Of a DNA stretch of 64,000 nt, positions 36,464-48,009 are shown piece by piece; within the stretch, counting starts at the first letter, position 1, and the number at the start of each line of letters is the position of its first letter. Source of the stretch: Coriolopsis trogii. Taxonomy: Eukaryota; Basidiomycota; Agaricomycetes; Polyporales; Polyporaceae. The position numbers and the translations under genes were made by a program. A model generated the notes under the pieces. The model saw only the letters and a list, made by a program, of their open reading frames with translations. It ran no database searches and had not been told where the DNA came from. The DNA is taken from the NCBI GenBank assembly GCA_020543525.1, contig JAHYIO010000039.1, positions 186,001-250,000 of the forward strand, read 5' to 3'.

Positions 36464-37899
36464 CAATGAGAAGTGGGCCGGGTGTCTAGTGGTGAGGGTC
36501 TGCGGAGGAATGGGGGGAAGCCCGGGCAATGGGGGGGAGGCCCCGAGGGCGACTGGATATGCGCTCCGGAAGAGTACATCTGGAGCTTCTTACAACAACA
36601 GTCGCTGATCCATCATCGACTGAACTAGCGACTGCCATATAGCTGTCAGCGAGCTGGCGTGCGATCCTAACAACGTTAGCACTGACCGCGACAGACTGAG
36701 GGGTTGATGGTCGGCCATCCCTCCGCAGCCCGTGCAGCAGGTATTAGTCGATGGATGACCACCACCACCTGCACTGCCTACAGCCTTGGCGATGGTGGCA
36801 AGACGGACTGGCAAGGACGCTCCTCTTTATGCGGGCTAAGCGGGGTAAGCGAACAAGGCGGGTGTCATGGGGACAGCCTTTGTATGTACCTGTGAATTCG
36901 AAGCTGACAGGAGCGTGCCGTCGCATGTGGAGGAGTCTCGGAGGTATGGGCGGGCTGGCATGCGGGTCTGATAACAAGGTGTCTGGACATTCAGGGGAAT
37001 CTCGTGAAGTCTGAAGGTATGAGAGTCTGGTATAGAAATATTCGAGTTGTCAGAGGCCATGACGGTTACATGGAAACATTGCGCTTGAAACCTCACATTG
37101 CAAAAGGCCCAACAAAACACCACATCGCCCACTTCAAAACACGCAGGATCGATGCCAAATCGCCACAACGCTGATGCATGAGAGCTTGTTGTGAGCCAAC
37201 AGGAGCCAACATGACATTCTATGCGAACATGGAGGTCTTCTGAGCGGCACTGACGACGTTCCGCGCGGTCCCGTGACATGTATGACTGTGTCGGCGTCTG
37301 AGCCTAGTCGCGTCGCGTAATCACCGCGGTAGGCCAGTGCGGAAGCCCACTCAAGCTTGTCCTCTCACCACCACCTTGTACACTTGCCTGTTGATTATCT
37401 CATCTATGACCGCTCCGTACTCTGTCTTGCAGAGTTCTTAGGTACGCCAACCTTTACGATATGCTCGTAGCTTGGATTATTGGAGTCGTTCCCCCCGGAT
37501 TTCGACTCGGAACTCCGGAGGGACGAAGGGGCTTATGCGGGATCCACGTATGCTTCCCAACCCCCCTCATAACTGAGACGTCAGGCCCTTGCATCGTACT
37601 CTTCTTTGGCTTAAACATGATGAGTGGGAATTGATGTATTTGGATCCAACAATTCGTTGAGTTCTTCCGAGGCCACTGGCCAGCCAGAATGCGATGAACG
37701 GTACGGCGACCATAATTCTATGACTGACTCACCTGATCCTCCAGTACACTCACAACTAAGCGAGCTTAAAGATATATTTGAGTACTCACGATCACGTACG
37801 TCCTTAGTTTTTCTTCTCGAACCCCCTACTTGTGTGCACCATGAGCGAAGGCGTGACTCATGAGCATCAGAGCTATTCTCTCACCACCCTGCCTTCAGA
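36464..37899. other. Intergenic region with duplicated block
   Basis: 1.4 kb. Bases 36874-36950 resemble 44824-44905 upstream of membrane protein 3 (shared cagcctttgt...gtacctgtgaattcgaag), so both membrane-protein genes kept a common upstream block. No complete gene; the minus-strand frames here (up to 147 codons) have no motif. Confidence 0.5.
36874..36950. repeat. Duplicated upstream block, copy near membrane protein 2
   Basis: Matches 44824-44905 over about 75 bases, including a near-identical core tgtgaattcgaagc. On the minus strand the core reads as a possible splice donor (CACAG|GTAC), so it may be the remnant of a 5' exon. Confidence 0.55.
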
Positions 37900-39657
37900 A
37901 TGGCCCCCGACACTCCCTCCTCCGACGCGACAGTGACTCCTCGTCCTCTTACTGCTAGCACATCCGCCTCAAAGGGGAAGGCCAAGGACACCGTTGCTGG
38001 GGCCTCTTTATCCACCCAGAGGATCGCAACTGGTACTGCAAGCCAACGCCAAGTCATGGGCGCGACCCACCAAGGGAACATGGGCACCATACGTCCACCA
38101 GCAGTCACAGCCCCGCTATCTTTGTACTCGTACGAGGAGTACCAGCCTAAACCCAAAGTCAAGTATATCCGCTCGGAGCAAGAGGCGAATGACCTGGTGC
38201 CGTCTCTAAGCGGGCCGCTGGGATTCGACTTGGAGTGGGTTGTCACCTTCCCTCCCGGTGGGCCTCGTCAGGGGATATCGAAACCCACGGGGCTGTTGCA
38301 GATATGCGACTCGCGTATCATCCTACTCATTCAAGTAAGCGCGATGCAAAGTGAGTGCCTCGCGATCGCTCATGAAGCATAGCCTGAAATCGCCGTGCGT
38401 AGCATTCCCACACAAGCTCAAGGTGCGCAGACCGACGGAATCTATGAGTGGTTGTGGTCCTGAGCAGTTATTAGGAGGTTATCGAGGACAAGAATGTGAA
38501 GAAGCTTGGTGCGAACATCCTAAGTATGTGCACACTATCACACAGTCTGCTATCACTACTGACTCCACGCAGACGATGGGAATAAGCTCCTCCGCGACTT
38601 CGGTGTCCGCTCCCGCAACCTCGTCGAGCTCGGGGATTTAGCGCATCAAGCAGACCCCAAGTGCCCCTTCACGTTCAACTATTATTCCATCGCACTCGCT
38701 CGGGTCGTTGAGCAATATACGAACAAGACCCTCAGCAAGGGTTCCGTTCGGTTGAGTGACTGGGACGGGGAGCTCACGGAGGAACAGAAGACATACGCAG
38801 CGAACGATGCGCACTGTGCGCTCATCGTCTACAATAGGCTAATAGAGCTGGCTAAAGAGAACAAACGGGAGATCCGATGGGAGGCGTGCTCGCGGGACGT
38901 GGCAGAGGTCCCTCAAGGGACATCTCGGCCTGCGCCTACGACTGCCTCTACGAAGGCGGCCCCACATGTGACATCCACGAACCCTGTAGTGGAAGTCGCC
39001 GATGCCTCCATATCTTCCACTCAAACATCCATATCAGTACTCGGTACTTCGTCGACCATGCCTCAGGAGCCCATCTCCATCCGACCGCCCGTTGACGCCA
39101 CCGAGACCCTGCCGTCCATATCTACGGCGACTGTGTCCACCCAGCCATCTGCCTCAGTAACTACGAGCTTGTCGACGATCCCCGCAACTGTGCATATGCC
39201 CCAGGAGTCGGTCTCCTTCCCGTCGTCTACTCACTACAGCGAGACCCCGACGTCTCCCTTGAAGGCCGTGCCAACGACTTGTCAGAGCTCCGCCACGAAA
39301 TACCACCCGTATAACACCCGTCTGCGGGGCGGGCCACGTCCTCAAGACCTCGAAGCATACGCAATGTGGCATACAGAGGAGATCTCCCTGGACGAGATGT
39401 GTGCCAGGCTCGGCAGCAGGGAGAAGCCGCTCAAGCGTATCGTCGTCATGTGAGTCGCATTCCTTTGGTCCGGTTACGACGGTCGTGAAGTCAGAGGTTG
39501 ACACGGAGTGTGCAGCACGTGCGTTGTGAGGGCGCTGCAGGCGGACTCAACTCTGCCGTTTTCGATGGATCGCCTCAAGGCGTTCGTGAAACTCGACCGT
39601 GCGTCTTGGGAGCACCACCGTGATTGGATCCTGAAGAAGCAGCGTTCCATGAAGTGA
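37900..39657 (+). CDS. DEDDy 3'-5' exonuclease-domain protein B, paralog of A
   Basis: Same exon plan as exonuclease A: first exon from ATG 37900 (MAPDTPSSDATVTPRP), a 20-nt second exon, a 49-nt third exon, a large fourth exon and a last exon ending at TGA 39655-39657; all splices keep frame. Exo I GFDLEWVV, TGLLQICDSRIILLIQVSAM, Exo II LGANILNDGNKLLRDFG and Exo III YAANDAHCAL are intact, so catalysis is expected. The Ser/Thr-rich linker is diverged from A while the C-terminal module (EAYAMWHTEEISLDEMCARL...CVVRALQADSTLPF) is conserved. The pair arose by duplication, with membrane protein 2 lying between them. Role unknown; DNA repair or RNA processing are options. Confidence 0.85.
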
Positions 39658-40208
39658 GCCGTTGCGCTGTATACGCTTGGAGACATGGGAATGCTTGACT
39701 CTATTGTACTGTACTGGTTTGTTGGTGTACATGTACTCATTTCATGTGTGCTGTTCCTCGTATATCTGTCTCTCGTGCGCTATCATCCTTGGCTACCATG
39801 TTCCAACTCATGTACCTGTATCTCAAGTTGTGCACAAGCTCTCACTGCTGTATGAAGCATGTCTTGGAATTGAATGCGATCAGTGGACAATCATCTTGCT
39901 CATGCTCAAGTTGATTCGAACACTCGGGAACCCGCTGCAGTATTGAAGTATACATGTATAGTCTCCACAAGCCACAGTATCATCGGGTCAAGACAACAGA
40001 TCACACAATAGGGAGGGCTATATATACGCAATATCCCGGCATAAATGTCTCGATAATCGAGGAAATTACCACAGCGAGCGGTGTACGACGGAGAGTGCTT
40101 GAGAACATCATGGAGACCTCCATAGGTGCCCAGACGTCGCACACAATATATCAGAACACGTTAGCGCACCATTCTGTACACCTGTACGGGAGGGAGGTCA
40201 GAGAAAGG
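39658..40208. other. Intergenic region between convergent genes
   Basis: 3' ends of exonuclease B and the kinase. The kinase may end in a short extra exon near 40151 if the GTAAGT inside its last exon is used. Nothing else recognised. Confidence 0.45.
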
Positions 40209-41508
40209 TCACATCGACACGGCGGCTCTCGATCTACCACTTACCAACGATGCTGCGTCTACAAGAGGAAGAGCAATGATCGGATCGTCCTGTAGATGGG
40301 CTCTCCAATGACGCTGCACGGCCCAAACATTCTGGTTGATAATCCGAAAGTGCGCGAGGGCCTCCGCCGCAGTCGGTCTCAGACTCGGTTCGCGTTGGAG
40401 CATCCGCTGCACCAACGGGACTAGCATGCTAACATTAGAGTATGTCTAAGACAGCACACATCAGATCCCGCACTCGCACGCAGCTGTTGTTTGACATACC
40501 TCAATGAGATACTGACGAAAAACGTTGCCGAGGGTGAAGATATCAACCTCGAATGGGTCGTACGGTATGTCGTCAGATAGCTCTGGAACGTCTCGGTCCA
40601 ATCCGTAGGTTCCCGTCACAAGCCGCTCGGTGTCGTCCGGAGAAAACATCGTCGAGAGGCCGAAGTCAATGTAGTAGTAAGTCACGGGGACATTCGAGCG
40701 AGACAGGTAGTTAGAGCCAGCGAGGATGTCCTCATAGGTATTATGACTTCTGAGGGGATGGAATCCCCGAGGAAACATGGCGGTGGCGTCCATCATGATG
40801 TTCCAATGCGTGCAATCCCTGAGACTGATTATGAGCAAAGATGGAAGGTATCAATCAGGCGTAACTTCCACCCACCTGTGTGCGACGTTATGCTCATGCA
40901 TGAAAACCAAACCCTGAGGGAACCCATTCAGCGTCGACTAGTTGTTTTTTTACCAAGAACGAACATATCTTACCTCGAGGAGCTGCCTCACACATTCAAG
41001 AATGCTGCCAACGGTGTCGAACTCCGGATTGTCTATGTAGCGCAGGAGAGGCATGACCAGGAAAGACGTAGCTGGATCATCGGGGTCCTGAAAGAGGTCG
41101 AGAATGGGAACACAATGATTCCGAGGGTCCTTGCGGAGATCATGGGAAGAGAAGTACGTCGCAATGCGCATTTCATCGCCGTCGGTTGGAACACGCTTCA
41201 ACATAACGACCTTGCCGTCATGGATCCTCTTCGCATCCATGATGTGCCCGCGCCCTGCCTGTATATAATAATCAGGTATCCGCTCTATGCTATCTGAGTG
41301 GACCTACAATAGGTGCAACACCATCTTCTGTTTTTCCAGGGTGGATAGAGGGATCCCTCCACCACGACGGTATCCAGCTGGGATGATACCTTGGTCGAAG
41401 CCGATAGCCACGGGATTGCAAGAAGTTGAATCTGTCTCTCCAGTAGTATTCAAACGAAAGATATACTGTGGAGAGATCTGCATTGTTGTTTACAGTGCTT
41501 GAGACCAT
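40209..41508 (-). CDS. Agaricomycete-type protein kinase (359 aa, five exons)
   Basis: Exons 41508-41308, 41258-40974, 40913-40876, 40818-40500 and 40445-40209 keep frame. N-terminus has the family signature YWRDRFNFLQSRGYRLRPRYHPSWIPSW, followed by kinase subdomains: beta-3 lysine in GKVVMLKRV, hinge region SFLVMPLLRY, helix VRQLLEGLVFMHEHNVAH, catalytic loop HRDCTHWNIMMD, DFG in YYYIDFGLSTMF, then DIFTLGNVF and RPTAAEALAHF. The HRD and DFG motifs are complete; the catalytic loop is split by an intron. There is no glycine-rich loop of standard form, usual for this fungal family. Presumed Ser/Thr kinase or pseudokinase of unknown pathway. A GTAAGT in the last exon could produce a shorter end. 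Confidence 0.8.
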
Positions 41509-41733
41509 AGCCTCTACGTATACGGGTGGAATGTAGACACATGCAGTCCGGCGGTGAGAACTAAGTCACGGTTCCAAACTCAGACAAGAGCATATCAACT
41601 CCGATGCCGACTCCCTCGTCAGCGCTTCAGCAGCCATTCTCGACTCTAATGCGTTTGAGACCGATGTTTTCTTTCTCCGCACTCCGTTTGACGACAGCTC
41701 ATGACAACGGCCCACAGGAGCACGGTCCAGTCA
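41509..41733. other. 5' region of the kinase gene
   Basis: 225 bp upstream of the kinase start up to the inserted element; no features recognised. Confidence 0.4.
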
Positions 41734-43096
41734 CATCAGGAAAAATCCAACTTCCTAATCAGAACTAAATTAGAGAGCCCTCCCTATAATGCTGATAACG
41801 CCAACTAATGGTCACTAATTTTCCCTTCGTTGTGTCAAACATCTCATTTGGCGTGGAATGCGCTGTGAGGCTCCCACATATACGAGAATACGTGTTTCAG
41901 AGAGAAAACGCGAGGCACGTCGGCCAAAATCGAGAGCGAACAAGGTAAGCGCTGTTCACCAGAGGACCGTGGAGTGCGCTAAACCCTGCCCTAAGCTAGG
42001 ACGGCATCTTCCGATCGGTGTGCAACTGCGCGCCTTTCGATGTTCAACTTCACTCCTCCTTCGTCACTACTCTGAGGCTTGCTCTCGTGCTGCTAACACT
42101 CGTATCGTGGACAATCTGAGGCTGGACTATTGAGCTCGGGCTCTCTCTCTTGCGCTTGTATATCCTCTTATGTCTGCTAGGACTTGGACAATGCTCGTCT
42201 GCTGGGACTAATGCTCGCTGTCAACTGGTGCCTAGCAACGACCCCGGAGCCGTCTGGAGTGAAACCTCAGGGCCGAACTTGTGGCATCGAAGGACATCAT
42301 GGATATGGAGGAGTGTTCAGCACGTATGGTGAGTAGCATGGTCTATGGGTGCAGGTGTTCGGTCATCCCCACGCGAACAGAATGCAACCTAGTGATACAC
42401 TTGGTGTCACTGTGCGAGTATGTATGTCTCTATTACGCTGCGGTACTATCCGTCACTGACTTGTTATACTGCAGCAAATTCTTCGCTGTCTACCGTGATC
42501 ATTGATGTCGGGCGTAGTCTCATGGTGCCTAGTGGTAGCTTTGTGATGTTAGTGAGTACTTCGTCTGTGATCACCTCACAACATGCTGATGTTTCTGGCC
42601 GCATGGCTACACGCTGTAGGACTGTCAAGGCTGGGTATGTATGTGAGTAGCCCCCATGGCGCCTTAGGAGAGTTCAAATTGTGCGTTATGAGGCGGCCAA
42701 ACGCGACGGAAACCCCACCACCACGCGGCAGGAGCGTGTCGCACAAGACCGACACCGAGACGATGCACAGTCAGATAGAACGAGCAGCGGGCAGCTTCAC
42801 CACGAAGAGGACGGTGTGTGTTGTGGGCGCATGGGCTTGTGCATGTACAAGTATAATAGCTTTGTAGCTTAGATTGTGTACCTCCATCCGCACCAATACA
42901 TTGTCTTTTACTGCACAACTGGACCCCAGAGTATGTGTGAACCATGACGACGAAGGAGCTCTAATGGCATACTAATTGACCCTATTGTCTCATAATTAGT
43001 TGGGACCTAGCGAATGACCCTAATCGGTATAATGGCTCTAATCGGCTCTATTTAGAGGTAATTATGGTCAATTAGAGAATCGGATTTTTCCTGATG
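41734..43096. mobile_element. Non-autonomous Plavaka-like TIR element, 1.36 kb
   Basis: Left end catcaggaaaaatcc at 41734 is repeated exactly as the reverse complement at the right end (43082-43096), a perfect 15-bp inverted repeat, with CA directly outside both ends (41732-41733 and 43097-43098), consistent with a 2-bp target duplication. The ends match the consensus of the 17.5-25.2 kb Plavaka element (CATCWGnAAAWWTCC followed by CCTAA words), and subterminal regions share CTAAT/ATTAG words. The interior has no transposase and only short open frames. It could be mobilised by the intact transposase in this window (inference). Confidence 0.75.
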
Positions 43097-43137
43097 CAGT
43101 AAAGCAAGACATATGAGCTAAAGAAGCCCAGGGAGCA

Positions 43138-44389
43138 TCAGGGATCATATCGCGGGGGATCCTGCAACGTAGTAGTCCGAACTGGAGACGTCGTTCCTAT
43201 AAGACCTCGCACCCGGCCACCCAAATCGACCGTTCCCCAAGGAGCGTCCTCCACCCTCCCACTCTGCAGCTCCTGCTCGCCGCTGACATACCTCGGCATC
43301 GTGGAGGGGAGCATCGGCAGCGCCTCCTCCACGCTTGGAGCATAAAATGAGCCTTCATGCAACTGGCGGCTGCCAGTGCTCCCCGTGGACTCCTCATGTG
43401 ATACGCTCTCCGCAGGGGCTTCCGGGGTGTACGGCGGACATGGTTCGGGCTCATATCCCTGCTGCCATGGTCGGATAGCAGTAGGCGAGCCGTACTCGAC
43501 TATACGATATACGAATCAGTACGGAGGGTGCATGTCATTGAGGATCCCGCTGCGTCGAAGCCTAATCGTTCCTCCACGTCGAACATTAGGATGTACTCAC
43601 CCGATGCAGCATGTGTCCAGTTCCGGTACCGCCCCCGTCGCTGCCGTCTCCAATAGCAGTACAGAATCGAGCTCAACATGATGAACACGATTGTGCCGAG
43701 GACGGCTGCGATTATTTCTGCCACGCGAACCCCGGAGATCGAAGGAGGGGGCTTGTATGATGAGCTCGGCGACGGCGCGCTTGTTGATGGTGCAGGAGAG
43801 CCCGCTGGATAAGCTGTTGTCGAACTACCGCTGGTACCAGCCATACTCGACGTGGATGCAACTTGCTCAAGTGACGTCGTGTTGTACTGGATCCAGTCGA
43901 TCGTGAAACTATCCGTGGTGGACACTTCCGTGACAGTGATTCTCAGCGTGTGCTCTCCATACGAGAGCTCCTGCGACTTGAAGTAGAGAATGCGCGTCGT
44001 TGAGACGATGGTCGCCTTGCTAGGGGTGAAGGAGACAGGTTCACCTGAGTCGATCGTGTAAAGAGACGTCGCACTGCTGTCCACCGGGGTGACTCCGTAT
44101 ACAGCCACCTGCGTCCCTGCGGTAATAGCGAGCATGGGTCGTCTCGATCCATAAGTTGAGTGACATGATGCGCACCTGTGAACGTGAGCGTTGCGGTACA
44201 TCCGGGGGCGAAACATGTAGACTCAGTCGCGAGATAGTAGTTGAAATCTGTTTCGCCGTGGACCCAGCCCAGTGGACCAGTGTAGTTTGCGGTTGGGGGG
44301 TGAAGGGCCGATGTATAATGTATCTGATCGATGTTACCGTCGTCCACGAGAACGTCGCACATGGGAGTGTTGTCGAAAGCCTGAAGCAT
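43138..44389 (-). CDS. Single-pass membrane protein 3 of the WIEYN family (363 aa)
   Basis: Exons 44389-44176, 44116-43601 and 43499-43138 keep frame. Ectodomain: DVLVDDGNIDQIHY, LGWVHGETDFNYY, STCFAPGCTATLTFTGTQVAVYG (the paired cysteines are also found in paralogs 4 and 5), ILYFKSQELSYGEHTLRITV and IDWIQYNTT. A Ser/Pro-rich stalk precedes a transmembrane helix within VAEIIAAVLGTIVFIMLSSI, stopped by WRRQRRGRYR; the tail is acidic and ends PPRYDP. First of three tandem, same-strand paralogs; starts 42 bp from the right end of the 1.36 kb element. Start chosen at the Met that aligns with the paralogs; a longer N-terminus cannot be excluded. Confidence 0.8.
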
Positions 44390-45363
44390 CTCTTGTCTGT
44401 CTCCCGTATAGCAGAATGCTGAAGGACTTCCTGAGAGCCTCGACGCCGAATATTTTCTGAAGTACCAATTCGGTGAGTGGAGGTCAGCAAGGGAAACGAG
44501 AGAGAGCTCGGACCGTGTGAGGCATGGTCACACTGCCCCATGAAGACTCGAGTACTTAGTAGCTTATCGCATCGAGTCGCTGATAATCGCTAACATATGT
44601 ACAAACTGCCATTTAGTACGTCAACTTGAACCAGTTGGCATGCAAACACGGACACTGACCGTGATGCATGATTGGCCACCTATCAAGACCTGTGCTGGCA
44701 TCCGAGAAGTCGGTGAGTGGCCCAGTGCGTTGCCCACAGCCCGGGCAGAGGCCGCAAGAGAGACCCAGCTGTCGTTCGACAGAAGTCCGAGCAACATGAC
44801 TGCGAATTGAGCGCCACCGGTAACAGCCTTTGTGGGTACCTGTGAATTCGAAGCCGGCAGCAGTTCCTGTGCATGTGGTGAGGCGGATGGGCGGTATTGG
44901 GCGGTTTAACAATCAGAGTGGATTCACGATCCAGAGGTTCAAAAGATTACCATGATTCCTGTTGATATCGAAATTGTCAGCTCACATCCAAGCGGAATTG
45001 CAGCAACTCATACCGCATGCCCTGTAGCCCCTTCAAACCGCGCGCAGGATCTCATCGCCTCACCGACCGTACGTAGCAACTCCGATGCAGAGAGAGCTCT
45101 TGCACATGTACATCATGAACACCCACAATCACATAGCCTGTAAGAGGCTCCAGCCCAGGAGTTGTCATATCGCTGATTATAGACAACAAACCCTGCAGGA
45201 ATCGCCGATGACCCCAGAATTGGCAGCTCGTATCCAACTCGTATCTGGCCTTCTCTCCCTCAGAGCATCAAGTGCTCGGCGCCCTCATGTGCACGAGAAC
45301 GCAAGAGCCTCCACCCACATCCCCTGCAACGCTCAGACTAGCGGCGGCATTGATGCACATCCT
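44390..45363. other. Intergenic region with duplicated block
   Basis: Upstream of membrane protein 3. Bases 44824-44905 repeat the block found at 36874-36950. No complete gene. Confidence 0.45.
44824..44905. repeat. Duplicated upstream block, copy near membrane protein 3
   Basis: Counterpart of 36874-36950, with the same core tgtgaattcgaagc and the same orientation relative to a minus-strand membrane-protein gene. Confidence 0.55.
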
Positions 45364-46497
45364 TCACCGTGACACGGAGGGCTCGTCGGAAGGGGGCGCT
45401 GCATGAAGCAGACGTTGCTTCTCAGACGTCCTGTGTGTCCCCACGCCCCAGGCCGCAGGGCCCGTCGAAGAAGGCTGGAAGTCCGGGCCTGCAGAGAAAA
45501 GCTCTGTCGGCGCCAATACCGTGATCAGCGTGTGAACGGTCTTCCCCAAACGACTGATACGCACCCTCGTCCTCGTCCAGATCCATCCTGCGCGGTATCA
45601 TCTTCTGGCGCTGCGTCCACTTGACGTAGAAGGCGGCCAGTGCAAGCACTCCCAGAAGTGTGGCGCCGACAGCGATGCCGGTCGTTGCGGCCTGAGAGAG
45701 GGAGGACCTGGCCGATACTATTGGCATGGTCATCGGAGGTACGCTGCTCGCAGGACTGGCTGCAGATGGAGGCTGGATAGACATGATAGGGACTGTGTTC
45801 TGCGCTGAGAGTGGGTCCGTCGCAGACCTAAGGGAGGATCCTTCGGACGTCGATGTAAATAGCGTCGACGTCGAAATGGGGGAGGCCATCGATGTACCAA
45901 CGAGGGCGGAGGACGCAGTGAAGGTCGTCGCAACACTCAAAGCCGGCGAGGACGTCCCACTTGTATCGGGCGCGTGCGCATACCCCTCCTTGTTGGTCGT
46001 GTTATACTCGATCCAGTCCAAATTGAACGGAGAGTCGTATTCAGCATGGTCGACGTTGATTTGCAGGGTATATTCGCCATACGGCATCGCCTCCGAACGA
46101 AAGAACAGGAGCGTGTCGTCCGTTCGTGACCCCGAAGTATGTGAGACGTTACTCTGGCCGCTGATGGAGTAACTCGACCAGACGGGCACCTCGTTGACAA
46201 CAAACTTCTCTGATCCATACACTGCGACTTGTGTTCCTGTCAAGACATACTACGGTCAACTCTGGAGTCTTCAACAACCAGTTCGTGACAGGACAGCGCA
46301 CCATGGAATGTGAAGAGCAGCATGCACCCGGCTTGGAAGCAAGAGGAGAGGGATGCGTTGTAGATGGCTTCCCTGTATTCGATATGAATGTCATGGGTCC
46401 AGTTGTACACCAGTCCCCCAAATGGATCCGCAGGCGGATCGATATACCGGATGAGGTCGATACGATTGTCGTCCACAATTATCTCGCTGTTCAGCAT
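45364..46497 (-). CDS. Single-pass membrane protein 4 of the WIEYN family (335 aa)
   Basis: Exons 46497-46302, 46236-45565 and 45503-45364 keep frame. Ectodomain: MLNSEIIVDDNRIDLIRYIDP, SSCFQAGCMLLFTFHGTQVAVYG, YSISGQSNVSHTSG, LLFFRSEAMPYGEYTLQINV and LDWIEYNTT. A ~90-residue Ser/Thr/Pro stalk, a helix (AVGATLLGVLALAAFYV) followed by the basic KWTQRQKMIPRR, and a short tail with ELFSAGPDF and TSEKQRLLHA. Closely related to membrane protein 5, including the juxtamembrane QRQKMIP and SEKQRLL motifs, so the two are recent tandem duplicates. Ligand and signalling role unknown. Confidence 0.82.
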
Positions 46498-46744
46498 GCT
46501 TGCGGGGTTGACTGTCGGAGAGCAGTCCTTGAGTAGGCAGTGAACGGGATACGCGCTTGCTGACCAGAACTGGTGAGAGCATGCCGCAACAGCTTCTGGT
46601 CGAGGCGTGTGCAGTGCATGCGATCGATGCAGCTCACAAAGAATACACCTGAACGCGTTCTGCAGTACGTAACAGTCAAGTCAGACACACCCACAACATC
46701 ATCGCCCAGAGAAGGACCAAGCACGCCACCTCACACGATCCATA

Positions 46745-48009
46745 TCACTGAGTGATACTCCCAGAAGGCCGTTCGGGCGTGCCGGGCATCAGCAAATACC
46801 TCATCTTCTCATCCGCCCCTCTCTTTCGCGATCGTCCCAGCGGCCATGGCGACATCTCTCCACCCGCGGGCTCCTCCTTTTTGCTACTCGCGGACCCCTC
46901 CGTCCCGCTACCCCTCATAGGGCTCGCGGATGTAGAAGAATGATTGTTGCGTGGGGGAGTCGTCGGTGGGGATGTTGCACATAGCAAGCGCTGTTTCTCT
47001 GACATCCGAGCGGTCTCCCTAGATCCAAACCGCCTCGACTCAGGCGACGGCTCAACAGAGTCTAGGCCTGCAGAAAACAGTCCTAGATGCGTCCCGGGTG
47101 TACCAATGAGTGAGTCAGTATCCCTGCTTTGCGAAAGACAGGGAGCACGCACCTTGAGCCTCGTCAGGATCCATCCTCTGCGGAATCATCTTCTGCCTCT
47201 GTCTCCACTTGTATGCGGCAGCAAGCACGAGGAGCAGTCCGAGCGCAAGGCCGAGGACGATGCCGGCAATCGTACCATGGGAGAGCGATGATTTGGCTGA
47301 CGCGGTTGCGGAGAAGGGTGCGCTACTCGAAGGGATGGATGCGGATGATGATGAGGGGGTCAACGTGGGGGCAACCCCCACCGTCGGTGATGACATTGAT
47401 AGGTTTGTTGAACTGGAGGTCAAAGACATCGCGGTATACGTGGAAGATAGTGGGGGTGAGACCGTGTCTGACGCAGAGGCTCTTGATGTTGTGTTGTACT
47501 CGATCCAGTCCAGCTGAAACCCGGCATCGTCTTCGGCGTGCCCGACGTTGATCTGGAGCGTATACTCGCCATACGGCATCTCCTCGGACTGGAAGAACAG
47601 GAGCCTCTCGCTGCCCCGCGCGCCGGACGTGTGCGTGACGTTGCTTTGGCCGTTAATCGAGTAAGTGGACCAAATCGAGATTCCAGACACTTCGGCGGGC
47701 TCCAAGCCGTAGACTGCAATCTGCGTACCTAAAAACAACAGTTCGAGTGAGTACTTAGAGGATGAAGCCCCAAGTCCACAATGCGCAGTTCGTGTACCCG
47801 GTTGATGAGAACGTACCGTGAAACGTGAAAAATACCATGCAGCCCGATTGCAGGCACTGGGACATCGTTCGGTTGTAGATGACTGAGCTGTTGAGGTCCG
47901 CTAGGTGCTGCCATTCATAGACATATCCGGTGAGGGCCGCGGGGGCTGGATTGATGTATCGAATCAGATCGATTTGACTATTATCTATGATTACGTCGCT
48001 ATTCAGCAT
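46745..48009 (-). CDS. Single-pass membrane protein 5 of the WIEYN family (368 aa)
   Basis: Exons 48009-47817, 47728-47153 and 47082-46745 keep frame. Ectodomain: MLNSDVIIDNSQIDLIRYINP, SQCLQSGCMVFFTFHGTQIAVYG, YSINGQSNVTHTSG, LLFFQSEEMPYGEYTLQINV and LDWIEYNTT, nearly parallel to paralog 4. Transmembrane helix starts GTIAGIVLGLALGLLLVL, then KWRQRQKMIPQR. The tail (GLFSAGLDS...SEKQRLLCA) is ~35 residues longer than in paralog 4 and ends with a basic RSRKRGADEKMRYL stretch. The open frame extends upstream of Met 48009, but that extension lacks the family pattern, so I start at the aligned Met. Confidence 0.82.

Noticed and set aside
35744..36529. 261-codon minus-strand frame overlapping membrane protein 2
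   Set aside because: It carries the correct first exon but then reads through the intron into a wrong frame; the three-exon model restores the WIEYN pattern.
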